64,000 nt of DNA from Streptomyces filipinensis (GTDB taxonomy: Bacteria > Actinomycetota > Actinomycetes > Streptomycetales > Streptomycetaceae), in the NCBI RefSeq assembly GCF_014649495.1, contig NZ_BMTD01000001.1, positions 744,001 to 808,000 of the forward strand, read 5' to 3'. The stretch's first letter is position 1. Each line of letters starts with the position of its first letter. Below are positions 52,765 through 62,568 of the stretch, piece after piece. The notes beneath the pieces are model-generated. The model was not told where the DNA came from. It saw nothing but the letters and a program-made list of their open reading frames with translations, and did no database searches. The position numbers were made by a program, and so were the translations under genes.

Positions 52765-53754
52765 ATGTCGGACAGGACGAGCGACAGCGGCGGCCGCTTC
52801 ACTCCGCCACCGGACGAGGACTGGACCCCCGAGGACGACACGGCACCGGGGCGTCGCACGGCGCGGGAACCCCGGCCGGAGGAACGGCTGCCCGGCGAGC
52901 CGCCGTCGCCGGCCGCGACACCCTCCCGCCGCGCGGGCTCGACCGGCCCCGGACGGGAGGGCCTGACGGCCGACGACCGCACCCCCGAGGACACGTCCCC
53001 GCACCCGCCGGGCCCGGCGGGCGCCGGTACCGCGGGTCGCGGGACGCCCGACGAGGAGGCACCGCGAACCGGGCCCGGTTCCGGAGCCCGGGCCGAGACC
53101 GGGTCCGAGGGGCTGCGTCCCGGTACGGAGGACCTGGCGTCCGGGACGGGCGGCGCCGGCGGGATGCCGGGGGAGGGGCGGACGACAGGGGGGAGCGGGA
53201 CGGTGCCGGAGAGCCGGACGCGAGGGGAGAGCGGCGTGCGCGGGCAGAGTCCGGCGAGGCGCGACGACGGGTTGCCCGGTGGGACCGGCCTGCCCGGCGA
53301 GGGCACCATGCCGGACGACGGGCTGGGCGTTCCCTTCCCCGGTGAGACGGGCGCGCGCGAGGCGTCCTCGACCGAGTCCCCGGCGCCGGACACCTGGCCG
53401 GCCGCACCGGCACCCGGTGGCCGCTCCGGCGGCGTCGGGGAGAGGGCTCCCGCACCCTCCGGTGCCGCTGCCCCCCTCCTGCCGCACGACGAGACCGATC
53501 ACTGGGAGCGGCGGATGCGGCAGCTGGCCGCCGGGTTCGTGGACGAGCCCCGGGGCGCGGTCGAGGAGGCCGATCGGGCGTTGGAGGAGATCGTGGCGCG
53601 CTTCGGCGAAGCCGTGGACCGGCGGCGGCGTACGCTGCGCCGCTCCTGGGAGGCCTCCGAGGACCGTGGCCCGGGCTCCGAGACCGACACCGAGCAGCTC
53701 AGGCTGGCCCTGCGCGACTACCGGGAACTGGCCGGGCGCCTGCTACACCTGTGA
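52765..53754 (+). CDS. Low-complexity protein ending in the same module as its neighbour
   Basis: A 329-residue protein. Residues 1-240 are Gly/Pro/Glu/Thr-rich and probably disordered. From about 247 it carries the module of the preceding protein, with FVDEPRGAVEEADRAL at 258-273; 14 of 25 residues match there. AAGGAG precedes the ATG at 52765. Its 12 last bases overlap the convergent DUF1992 gene. A scaffold or stress role is possible but not shown. Confidence 0.8.
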   Translation: MSDRTSDSGGRFTPPPDEDWTPEDDTAPGRRTAREPRPEERLPGEPPSPAATPSRRAGSTGPGREGLTADDRTPEDTSPHPPGPAGAGTAGRGTPDEEAPRTGPGSGARAETGSEGLRPGTEDLASGTGGAGGMPGEGRTTGGSGTVPESRTRGESGVRGQSPARRDDGLPGGTGLPGEGTMPDDGLGVPFPGETGAREASSTESPAPDTWPAAPAPGGRSGGVGERAPAPSGAAAPLLPHDETDHWERRMRQLAAGFVDEPRGAVEEADRALEEIVARFGEAVDRRRRTLRRSWEASEDRGPGSETDTEQLRLALRDYRELAGRLLHL

Positions 53755-54180
53755 CGACCCCGGCACCCCGCCCTCGGCGGCGGCCCTGAGCCGCCGCCAC
53801 TCGCGTACGACCTCCTCGACGTCGTACGGCTTCTTCCCCAGCGGAGGGCCGGGCGGCGGCTTGAACATCATGTCCTTGATCTTGACGTTGACGTCCTCGA
53901 TCAGCTTCCGGGCGATCCGCTCCGAGGGCGCCGCGTAGGCCGCCGCGAGCGCGTCCTCGGCCTCCTTGCGCAGGGCGAGGGCGGGAGGCAGCACCGACAG
54001 GCCCTCACGCGCCATCTTCCGCTTGATCCACCACAGTTCGTCGTACGTGGAGTCGAGCCCGGTGGGCAGTGGCTCGCCCGCGCCCGGCAGCCGCTCGAAC
54101 TCACCGCGCCCCTGTGCGTCGCGGATCTGTTTGTCGACCCAGGTCTCGAACGGCACGCCTGGCGGCTTTCGTTCGGTCAT
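53743..54180 (-). CDS. DUF1992 protein (DnaJ-C28-like conserved domain)
   Basis: A 145-residue protein with the DUF1992 core: WVDKQIRDAQGRGEFERLPG AGEPL near 14-38, then STYDELWWIKRKMAREGLS. Relatives include the conserved domain of DNAJC28. The family often sits near stress or membrane genes; the role is unknown. ATG at 54180. Confidence 0.88.
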   Translation of the reverse strand: MTERKPPGVPFETWVDKQIRDAQGRGEFERLPGAGEPLPTGLDSTYDELWWIKRKMAREGLSVLPPALALRKEAEDALAAAYAAPSERIARKLIEDVNVKIKDMMFKPPPGPPLGKKPYDVEEVVREWRRLRAAAEGGVPGSSQV

Positions 54181-54279
54181 GAGCCCATTGTGCCGGACGC
54201 GGCCCCGCGGAGCGTTCTATCATGCGGCGGCGGCACGACAATCAGGCCGCCGTGCAGGGACGTCACAGGGGGAACGCAC

Positions 54280-54672
54280 GTGCTCGAACTCACCATGGCC
54301 ACCGTCTCCGGGGCCGACGCGGGCGCCACGGCCGGCATGACGATGGCCGACGCGCCCAGCGAGCCGGGCGCGGTGCTCCGGATCGGCAGGGACGCGTCCG
54401 TGTGCCGGCTGGTCACCCCCGAGGACTGGCTGTTCGTCTCCCGGGCGCACCTGGAGTTCCTGTGCGGCCCCGACGGCGGCTGGCAGTTGACCTGGCTGCG
54501 CGGTTCCCAGGCGGATCCCTCCGCCGAAGTGCGGCTGGTGGTCGGGGAGTACGCGCAGACCGTCGGCTACGGCACGACCGTACGGCTGCCGCGCGGCGGG
54601 TCCGGCGAGGTCGTCGTCCAGGACCGCACCGCGCCGCGCAGCGTCAACGTCGGCTTCTACCACGAGGTCTGA
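54280..54672 (+). CDS. FHA-like domain protein
   Basis: A 130-residue protein whose centre reads VLRIGRDASVCRLV ... WLFVSRAHLEFLCG, matching the GR and SRxH signatures of FHA phosphothreonine-binding domains. The GTG at 54280 is chosen because AGGGGGAACGCAC lies upstream. It may bind a phosphorylated Ser/Thr-kinase substrate; no kinase is adjacent. Confidence 0.8.
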   Translation: MLELTMATVSGADAGATAGMTMADAPSEPGAVLRIGRDASVCRLVTPEDWLFVSRAHLEFLCGPDGGWQLTWLRGSQADPSAEVRLVVGEYAQTVGYGTTVRLPRGGSGEVVVQDRTAPRSVNVGFYHEV

Positions 54673-54702
54673 GCCGCCGCGCCGGATCGCACCGGGCGGC
54701 GC

Positions 54703-55374
54703 TCAGTCCAGGACCCGGGCCACCGCGAACCCGTCGTAGCCCTTGCTGCCGACCGTCTGGATCGCCGTACCGCTCAGCCGCGGATGCGAGGCGATCAGCT
54801 CGATCGCGGCCCGGGTGCCCACGATGTCGGGCTCGGTGCTGCCCGCGTCCAGGACCCGGCCGCCGCGCACCACGTTGTCCAGGACGATCAGGCTGCCGGT
54901 GCGGGTCAGCCGCAGCGCCCACTCCACGTAGTGGGCGTTGTTGGCCTTGTCGGCGTCGATGAACACCAGGTCGAACGGGGCCGGGTTCTCGTCCGCGAGC
55001 TTGGGCAGCGACTCCAGGGCCGGGCCCACCCGCACCTCCGCGATCCGGTCCAGACCGGCCCGGGCGATGTTCCGGGTGGCCACCTCGGCGTGCCGGGCGT
55101 TGTACTCCAGCGAGATGAGTCTGCCGTCCTCGGGCAGCGCACGGGCCATCCAGATGGTGCTGTAGCCGCCGAGTGTGCCGATCTCCAGGATGTGCCGCGC
55201 GCCCTGCACCTCGGCGAGCAGCTGGAGGAACTTGCCCTGTGCCGCCGTGACCGCGATGTGCGGCAGTCCGGCGGCCTCGTTCTCCCGCAGGGCCGCCCGG
55301 AGCGCCTCGTCGTCGGGTGCCAGGTGATCGGTGAAGTACGCGTCGACGTCGTCCCAGAGCTGGGAGTCGCTCAT
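54703..55374 (-). CDS. SAM-dependent O-methyltransferase (family 3)
   Basis: A 223-residue class I methyltransferase. The SAM site is ILEIGTLGGYSTIWMA (near 65-80), with the metal/acidic residues of the catechol-OMT group in VFIDADKANNAHYVEW (about 135-150) and NVVRGGRVLD. ATG at 55374. It probably methylates a small phenolic or diol; no biosynthetic neighbours point to a substrate. Confidence 0.9.
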   Translation of the reverse strand: MSDSQLWDDVDAYFTDHLAPDDEALRAALRENEAAGLPHIAVTAAQGKFLQLLAEVQGARHILEIGTLGGYSTIWMARALPEDGRLISLEYNARHAEVATRNIARAGLDRIAEVRVGPALESLPKLADENPAPFDLVFIDADKANNAHYVEWALRLTRTGSLIVLDNVVRGGRVLDAGSTEPDIVGTRAAIELIASHPRLSGTAIQTVGSKGYDGFAVARVLD

Positions 55375-55419
55375 GCTCCTGCTGCCTTTCCCGAGTGTCT
55401 GCCCTTCCCCTGCATCGTC

Positions 55420-56544
55420 TCAGCCGAGGGGCGCCGACGGGGCGATCGGCGGCGGAGGCTGCACGGGCGGCGGCGGAAGCACCGGCCGCCGCGAGCGCCG
55501 TACGACGATCAGGGCGACGGCGGAGCCGGCCAGGAGGAGGAAGCCGCCGACCGTGAGCAGCCAGAGCGGGATCCCGGCGACCTCGCGCAGCTCGTCCTCG
55601 TAGACCACCTGCTGGACCGGGGTGTCGGCGGCGGCGCGGCGCAGCTCGTGGTCGCCGGAGATGCGGGTGGGGTCGGGGAACCGCTGGGTGAGCGCGGTCA
55701 GGTACGGCGTCCCGGCGGTCAGCTCGCCCAGGCTGCTGCCGTCGTGCGTGCGCAGGCGGCCGGCGAAGACCACCTCGGGCTCCAGTCCGCCGATCGTCGA
55801 GCGCGTCCGCATGCGGTGCGCGGCGAGGACGTACAGGCCGAGTGACTGCGGGAGGCTCGCCAGGCGGGACAGCCGCATCGGGTACACCGGGGCGTTCGCG
55901 GCGAAGGTCAGGTGGATCGGGTCCAGCGCGCCGTGCAGCGCGGTGCCGGCGCTGTCCGGGGCGAGCCGGACGGCCACGTACTCCCAGTGCCGGTCGACGT
56001 ACGGCTGCAGGGCCGTCTTCAGCCGGGCGGGCAGCGAGAAGCCGTGGGCGTGCAGCCAGTCGCCGAGGGCGGCCGGGTCGGTGGCGGTCAGCCGGGCCAC
56101 GTCGAAGGGGCCGAGCCGTTGCCGGTCGACCACGCCGACGGCGCCGGCGGCGGGCGGTGCGGCGGCGGCGGTGTCCGAGCCGTCGAAGGGCCACTCGCCG
56201 TTCCGCGGCCAGAAGTGGTACCGGGTGCGGTGGACCGGCTGGATGGCGTGGGCCAGCTGGTCGAAGAGGGCGGGATCACCGAGGCGGACGGCGGCCCGGT
56301 GCGGGACGGGCATGATCCAGGCGGCGTGATGCGCGTCGCCGTTCACCGTCAGCCGCATCACGATCTGCTCCTGGCGGCCGTCCCAGCGCAGTACCGACTG
56401 CTCCTCGGCGACGGATATCCGCGCCGAGGGGTCCGGCACCATCGCCCCGCAACCACAGGCGTAGGCCGGGGCGATGAACCAGGTCAGCTGGATGCCGAGG
56501 AGGGCGAGGACGAGGGTGAGGATGCGTACGCGCGCGTGTTTCAC
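55420..56544 (-). CDS. DUF2330 exported, membrane-anchored protein
   Basis: A 374-residue protein with a signal peptide ending near YACGCG (CGCG is a DUF2330 hallmark; the segment ACGCGAMVPD lies at about 29-38). The bulk is the DUF2330 domain, and a C-terminal membrane anchor is at about 328-350 with a Pro tail. GTG at 56544. Function unknown; the Cys cluster suggests metal or redox chemistry outside the membrane. Confidence 0.87.
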   Translation of the reverse strand: MKHARVRILTLVLALLGIQLTWFIAPAYACGCGAMVPDPSARISVAEEQSVLRWDGRQEQIVMRLTVNGDAHHAAWIMPVPHRAAVRLGDPALFDQLAHAIQPVHRTRYHFWPRNGEWPFDGSDTAAAAPPAAGAVGVVDRQRLGPFDVARLTATDPAALGDWLHAHGFSLPARLKTALQPYVDRHWEYVAVRLAPDSAGTALHGALDPIHLTFAANAPVYPMRLSRLASLPQSLGLYVLAAHRMRTRSTIGGLEPEVVFAGRLRTHDGSSLGELTAGTPYLTALTQRFPDPTRISGDHELRRAAADTPVQQVVYEDELREVAGIPLWLLTVGGFLLLAGSAVALIVVRRSRRPVLPPPPVQPPPPIAPSAPLG

Positions 56545-56597
56545 AGGGCAACAGACGTGCGGCCCCGGTGATCGGTTCCGGCCCCGGCGAGACGCCT

Positions 56598-57980
56598 CTA
56601 CGGCGCCTGGCGACCCTCCACCGACGGCGCGGACCCGGGAAGCGGCCGGCCGGCGCACTCGGACATCCGCCACACCGCGAAACCGCCCACGACAGCGGCG
56701 GCCATCATGTAGTACGCAGGCATCATCATGTTCCCCGTCGCCCCGATCAGCGCGGTCACGACGAGCGGAGTCGTCCCGCCGAACAGGGACACGGACACGT
56801 TGAACCCGATGGACAGGGACCCGTACCGCACCCGCGTCGGAAAGAGGGCGGGCAGCGCGGCCGGCATGGCCGCCGTGAAGCAGACCAGCAGCAGCCCCAG
56901 CGCGCCCATGCCCAGGGCGACGGCGAGCAGGCTGCCCTGGCGGATCAGGAGCAGGGCCGGGATCGACAGGAACAGGAAACCCGCGCAGCCCGCCGCGATC
57001 ACCGGGCGGCGGCCGACACGATCGGTCAGCGCGCCCGCGAAGGGCTGGACGATCATCATCAGCGCCATCACGCCCAGCACGACCAGCAGGCCGTGCGTCT
57101 CGTCGTACTTCAGCTCGCTGGTGAGGTAACTCGGCATGTACGACAGCAGCATGTAGTCGGTGACGTTGAAGACCAGCACCAGACCCATGCACAGCAGCAG
57201 CGCCTTCCACTGGCCCGCCACCATCTCGCGCAGCGGCACCTTCGGCCGGGCGGCCTCCGCCTTCTCCACCTCCGCCGCGAACGCCGGGGTCTCCTCCAGC
57301 CGCATCCGCAGGTACAGGCCGATGAGGCCCATCGGACCGGCGATCAGGAACGGGATCCGCCAGCCCCAGGAGAGCAGGTCCTCGGAGGACAGCAGGGCGG
57401 TCATCACGGTGACCAGACCCGCGCCGCCGATGTAGCCGGCCAGCGTGCCGAACTCCAGCCAGCTGCCGAAGAAGCCGCGCTTCTTGTCCGGGGCGTACTC
57501 CGCGATGAAGGTCGAGGCGCCCGCGTACTCACCGCCCGTGGAGAAGCCCTGCACCAGCCGGGCGGCCAGGAGCAGCAGCGGGGCACCCACGCCGATGGAC
57601 GTGTACGACGGGATCAGACCGATCGCGAACGTGCCCACCGCCATCATGATCATCGTGAGGGCGAGGACCTTCTGCCGGCCCACGCGGTCGCCCAGCGGGC
57701 CGAAGACCATGCCACCGAGCGGCCGGACCAGGAAGGCCGCCGCGAAGGCGCCGAACGTCGACAGCAGCTGCGCGGTGGGGTTGCCGGAGGGGAAGAAGAC
57801 CTTGCCCAGCGTGACGGCGATGTAGCTGTAGACGCCGAAGTCGAACCACTCCATGGCGTTGCCGAGCGCGGCGGCCTTCACGGCCCGCTTGACGAGCGCG
57901 GGGTCGGTGACGGTGACGTCGCGGGCCTGGGTGGCCCGGCGGGTCTTCAGGGACGGGGAGACGGCTGTGGCGGTCGCCAA
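56598..57980 (-). CDS. MFS transporter, metabolite:H+ symporter (ProP-like) family
   Basis: A 460-residue protein with 12 membrane segments. ALGNAMEWFDFGVYSYIAV in segment 1 and GDRVGRQKVLALT (motif A) mark the MHS family, which imports betaine, proline, citrate or related compounds with protons. TTG at 57980 with a distant AGG. A perfect 19-bp palindrome 120 bases upstream may be its operator. Confidence 0.92.
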   Translation of the reverse strand: MATATAVSPSLKTRRATQARDVTVTDPALVKRAVKAAALGNAMEWFDFGVYSYIAVTLGKVFFPSGNPTAQLLSTFGAFAAAFLVRPLGGMVFGPLGDRVGRQKVLALTMIMMAVGTFAIGLIPSYTSIGVGAPLLLLAARLVQGFSTGGEYAGASTFIAEYAPDKKRGFFGSWLEFGTLAGYIGGAGLVTVMTALLSSEDLLSWGWRIPFLIAGPMGLIGLYLRMRLEETPAFAAEVEKAEAARPKVPLREMVAGQWKALLLCMGLVLVFNVTDYMLLSYMPSYLTSELKYDETHGLLVVLGVMALMMIVQPFAGALTDRVGRRPVIAAGCAGFLFLSIPALLLIRQGSLLAVALGMGALGLLLVCFTAAMPAALPALFPTRVRYGSLSIGFNVSVSLFGGTTPLVVTALIGATGNMMMPAYYMMAAAVVGGFAVWRMSECAGRPLPGSAPSVEGRQAP

Positions 57981-58099
57981 AACGGGGCTCGCCTACCTTT
58001 CGACGGGGACAGGGGCGCGGTCCGTGCGGCGGCGCTGCCGGAAAACGGGCCGAAAAACGACCATAGGCGGCGTTCGGCCCTTTACGTCCCGTACGCGAG

Positions 58100-58118
58100 T
58101 AGCTGCACAGTGCAGCTA
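58100..58118. promoter_or_regulatory. Perfect 19-bp palindrome upstream of the MHS transporter
   Basis: AGCTGCAC (58101-58108) and GTGCAGCT (58110-58117) are exact mirror arms about a central A, extended by T/A at each end. It lies in a 325-base gap (57981-58305) between the MFS start and the thiolase stop; the rest of the gap shows no convincing gene. It could bind a GntR- or TetR-type regulator not encoded nearby. Confidence 0.6.
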
Positions 58119-58305
58119 AATGGCGTGTACGCAGGTACGTCTGCCCCCTCCTGACGAGGCATTCCGGTGCCCCGCTGTGATCCTTCTCGCGCCCCTGGCG
58201 GGCAACCGGGCCTCCGCGCCGCACCGGGCGGTCGGCGGCCGGCCGGCCTGGAGACCTTCCCGGGCAGGGTGAAGGCCCTGCTCGCCGCCCGGCCGCACCC
58301 CGTGG

Positions 58306-59559
<1,254 letters not shown>

Positions 59560-59642
59560 TCACCGCAAGGGTCTTGCAGGTGCCGAAGCGGCGATCTGCA
59601 CGAACTCCGCACGGATTGGCGGTGCCGTACCCCTTGCCACTT

Positions 59643-59658
59643 CTAGAACCCGTTACTA
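59643..59658. promoter_or_regulatory. KstR-like operator, site 2
   Basis: CTAGAACCCGTTACTA contains the exact core AACCCGTT (AAC-NN-GTT) with CTAG on the left and a shifted CTA on the right. It lies about 50 bases before the P450 start. Confidence 0.5.
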
Positions 59659-59705
59659 CGTTCACGACACTCGCTGATGGTCCGTCAGATGGCTGGGAGT
59701 CGCCG

Positions 59706-60941
59706 ATGCCCTGTCCAGCGCTGCCCGACGGGTTCGACTTCACCGACCCCGACCTGCTGCACCACCGCGTGCCCCTGCCGGAGTTCGCCGAGCTGCGCCG
59801 CGCCGAGCCGGTCCGCTGGATCCCGCAGCCGGACGGCATCGCGGGCTTCGCCGACGCCGGCTACTGGGCCGTGACCCGGCACGCCGACGTCAGGTACGTC
59901 TCCACGCACCCGGAACTCTTCTCCTCCACCCTCAACACGGCGATCATCCGCTTCAACGAGCACATCCAGCGCGACGCGATCGACGCCCAGCGGCTGATCC
60001 TGCTCAACATGGATCCCCCGGAACATACGCGGGTCCGGCAGATAGTGCAGCGCGGGTTCACGCCACGCTCCATCCGGGCCCTGGAGGAACGGCTCCGGGC
60101 GCGCGCGGAGGCGATCGTCGCGGGAGCCCGCGCCCGCTCGGGCCCCTTCGACTTCGTCACCGAGGTCGCCTGTGAACTGCCCCTGCAGGCCATCGCCGAG
60201 CTGATCGGCGTCCCCCAGGAGGACCGGTCCAAGATCTTCGACTGGTCCAACAGGATGATCGCCTACGACGACCCCGAGTACGCCATCACCGAGGAGGTCG
60301 GCGCGCAGTCGGCCGCCGAGATCATCGCCTACGCGATGAACATGGCCGCCGAGCGCAAGCAGTGCCCGGCGCGCGACATCGTCTCGACCCTCGTCGCGGC
60401 GGAGGACGAGGGCAACCTCAACTCCGACGAGTTCGGGTTCTTCGTGCTGATGCTGGCGGTGGCGGGCAACGAGACCACCCGGAACGCCATCACGCACGGG
60501 ATGCACGCCTTCCTGACCCACCCCGGCCAGTGGGAGCTGTTCCAGCGGGAGCGGCCCGGGACGACGGCCGAGGAGATCGTGCGCTGGGCCACCCCGGTCA
60601 ACGCCTTCCAGCGGACGGCCACCCAGGACACCGACCTGGGCGGGGTCCGGATCAGGAAGGGCGACCGCGTCGGCCTCTTCTACGCATCCGCCAACCACGA
60701 CCCCGAGGTCTTCACCGACCCCGACGCCTTCGACATCACCCGCGACCCCAACCCCCACCTGGGCTTCGGCGGGGGCGGCCCGCACTACTGCCTCGGCAAG
60801 TCGCTCGCGATCCTGGAGATCGACCTGATCTTCACGGCGATCGCCCGCGCGATGCCGGACCTGCGGCTCGCCGAACCGCCCCGGCGGCTGCGCTCGGCCT
60901 GGATCAACGGCGTCAAGGAACTCCGGGTGACCACCGGCTGA
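59706..60941 (+). CDS. Cytochrome P450, CYP125-like
   Basis: A 411-residue P450. The oxygen-binding motif is AGNETT (253-258), the heme Cys is C362 in FGGGGPHYCLG, and the I-helix and K-helix (EEIVRWATPV) blocks are present. Overall layout resembles CYP125, which oxidises cholesterol side chains in mycobacteria; streptomycetes have a homologue of unclear substrate. GGGAG precedes the ATG at 59706. Control by the KstR-like sites would match a sterol or hopanoid substrate. Confidence 0.9.
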   Translation: MPCPALPDGFDFTDPDLLHHRVPLPEFAELRRAEPVRWIPQPDGIAGFADAGYWAVTRHADVRYVSTHPELFSSTLNTAIIRFNEHIQRDAIDAQRLILLNMDPPEHTRVRQIVQRGFTPRSIRALEERLRARAEAIVAGARARSGPFDFVTEVACELPLQAIAELIGVPQEDRSKIFDWSNRMIAYDDPEYAITEEVGAQSAAEIIAYAMNMAAERKQCPARDIVSTLVAAEDEGNLNSDEFGFFVLMLAVAGNETTRNAITHGMHAFLTHPGQWELFQRERPGTTAEEIVRWATPVNAFQRTATQDTDLGGVRIRKGDRVGLFYASANHDPEVFTDPDAFDITRDPNPHLGFGGGGPHYCLGKSLAILEIDLIFTAIARAMPDLRLAEPPRRLRSAWINGVKELRVTTG

Positions 60942-60964
60942 CCAGGGCGGCCGGCCCACCCCGA

Positions 60965-61009
60965 GGGAGGCGGGAGCACCCCTGTCCCGACGCCCCGTTC
61001 CCGCCTCCC
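60965..61009. terminator. Bidirectional terminator between P450 and DUF1275 genes
   Basis: GGGAGGCGGGA (60965-60975) pairs with TCCCGCCTCCC (60999-61009) with a 23-base loop, in the gap between convergent genes. Confidence 0.7.
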
Positions 61010-61032
61010 CCGAGGTCCGGGTCCCCCGCGGC

Positions 61033-61734
61033 TCACTCCCGGCCGGACGCCGCCACCGCCAGCACGCCCGACGCCGCCGCCGCGATCAGCAACGGGATGC
61101 CGAGACCGTGGTGGAGGGCCAGCCAGGCGCCCAGGCAGGCGCCGGCGAACATGGCGACCACCGCGGCCGCGCGGCGCGGCGAGCGCCGGCTGGTGGCGTC
61201 GCCCAGGCGGGACTCGGCGGCCAGACCGGTCAGGGTCATGGTCAGCACGGTGGTGGTGGTGAGGTCGGCGACGCCCAGCTTGCGGACGGTCGCGTTGCGC
61301 AGACCCATCGCGAACGCCGTCAGGGCGATCAGGGCGTACCGGGTGCCGGTGGTGTGCGGCCAGGTGAAGGCCGCCGCGGCCGAGGCGCCGACCAGGACCG
61401 CCTCCGCGGCCAGCGTCAGCCGGGTCCACCGGCGCCGGGAGCCGGCCGCGACATGGGCCGCCACCCGGCCGCCCGCCGCCGCGCCGAGCAGGAAGCAGGC
61501 CAGCGAGGTGGCCGTGTGCGGGACGGAGAAGCCGGGCGCGCCGGCCGCGGCGAAGCCCAGGACGACCACGTTGCCGGTCATGTTGGCGGTGAAGACCCGG
61601 CCCAGGCCCAGATAGCTGACGGCGTCGATGAGACCGCTCACCACGGTCAGGGCCAGCAGCACGACCACCAGCCGCAGCCCCCGCACCTCGGGATCGCGCG
61701 CCCCGGCCGCCGATGCCTCCTCCGCTGCGCTCAC
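61033..61734 (-). CDS. DUF1275 (YoaK) membrane protein
   Basis: A 233-residue membrane protein with six segments. LTVVSGLIDAVSYLGLGRVF followed by TANMTGNVVVLG is the DUF1275 signature. Function unknown; it has been proposed as a small transporter. GTG at 61734. Confidence 0.9.
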   Translation of the reverse strand: MSAAEEASAAGARDPEVRGLRLVVVLLALTVVSGLIDAVSYLGLGRVFTANMTGNVVVLGFAAAGAPGFSVPHTATSLACFLLGAAAGGRVAAHVAAGSRRRWTRLTLAAEAVLVGASAAAAFTWPHTTGTRYALIALTAFAMGLRNATVRKLGVADLTTTTVLTMTLTGLAAESRLGDATSRRSPRRAAAVVAMFAGACLGAWLALHHGLGIPLLIAAAASGVLAVAASGRE

Positions 61735-61769
61735 CGCTCCAGTTGACCATGCCCGGCTGCGGGAACGCC

Positions 61770-61803
61770 GAAGGCGGCGGCCCGGGATCGGGCCGCCGCC
61801 TTC
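61770..61803 (-). terminator. Terminator after the SLT gene
   Basis: GAAGGCGGCGGCCC (61770-61783) and GGGCCGCCGCCTTC (61790-61803) make a 14-bp perfect stem, 6-base loop, about 20 bases past the SLT stop on the minus strand. Confidence 0.8.
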
Positions 61804-61822
61804 AGGGGCTTTGGGTGTCGGC

Positions 61823-62236
61823 TCAGTACCAGCCGTTGGCCTGCCAGAAGCTCCAGGCCTTGGCCGGGCTGCCGTAGCGGGAGTTCATGTAGTCCAGACC
61901 CCACTTGATCTGGGTGGCCGGGTTGGTCTTCCAGTCGGAACCGGCGGAGGCCATCTTCGACCCCGGCAGGGCCTGGACCAGGCCGTAGGCGCCGGAGGAG
62001 CTGTTGGTGGCGGCCGGGTTCCAGCCGCTCTCCCGCTCGACGATCTTGCTGAACGCGTTGAACTGCGCGGCGTCCGGGATCATCTTGTGCGCGATCGCCT
62101 GAGCGGAGGAGGCAGCGGCCGGGGCGGCCTGGGCGGGCGCCGCGGACAGCGCCATACCGGCGGTGGCGGCGGCCACGGCGGCGGCGGTGAGGGCCTTCTT
62201 CGGGGAAGCGATGCGGCGGATGAAGGAGACGGACAC
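61823..62236 (-). CDS. Secreted lytic transglycosylase (SLT domain)
   Basis: A 137-residue exported protein: signal peptide 1-38 (cleavage near AQAAP) and a short SLT domain with the catalytic Glu in ERESGWNP followed by GAYGLVQALPGSKM and the closing WSFWQANGWY. The GTG at 62236 follows AAGAGG. It cleaves peptidoglycan glycan strands, probably in growth, spore or secretion sites. Confidence 0.9.
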   Translation of the reverse strand: MSVSFIRRIASPKKALTAAAVAAATAGMALSAAPAQAAPAAASSAQAIAHKMIPDAAQFNAFSKIVERESGWNPAATNSSSGAYGLVQALPGSKMASAGSDWKTNPATQIKWGLDYMNSRYGSPAKAWSFWQANGWY

Positions 62237-62568
62237 GGAGAACCTCTTGCGTCGGGGACAGGGGGTCGCCCGCATGGGATGGACCACGTGCTGTGGCCGC
62301 ATGCGTCGGCGCCGCGGCCCTGAGGGCTCGTGGCGCCTGGCGACGTCATCCAGACAAGCAGCCGCGCAGCCGGTCCGCAATGACCCCTTTTACTAGTTGT
62401 GGCCGGATCCGCGGGAATCGTCGGCTCTGTGGCGTGGCTCTCAAAGCCCAGGTCGGAAGGGGTGCACGAAGGGACGTATCGGACATTTAGTACTACGGCC
62501 CCGTATCGTAGGTGACGTGCGTCATGTGGGGTGCTTCACCGGCTCGCTCACCGCGCGGACACGGCGCC
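62237..62568. other. Non-coding gap upstream of SLT
   Basis: 332 bases without a supported gene. It probably holds the SLT promoter and a long leader. I looked for the ydaO (cyclic-di-AMP) riboswitch often found before wall hydrolases in actinobacteria and did not see its conserved blocks. An AT-rich patch with CTAGTAAAAGG (62385-62396, minus) could be a promoter. Confidence 0.5.

Noticed and set aside
58082..58162. 26-codon frame on - across the 19-bp palindrome
   Set aside because: No ribosome site and no family; the palindrome explains the sequence better.
62237..62568. ydaO cyclic-di-AMP riboswitch before the SLT gene
   Set aside because: Conserved blocks not seen on either strand.
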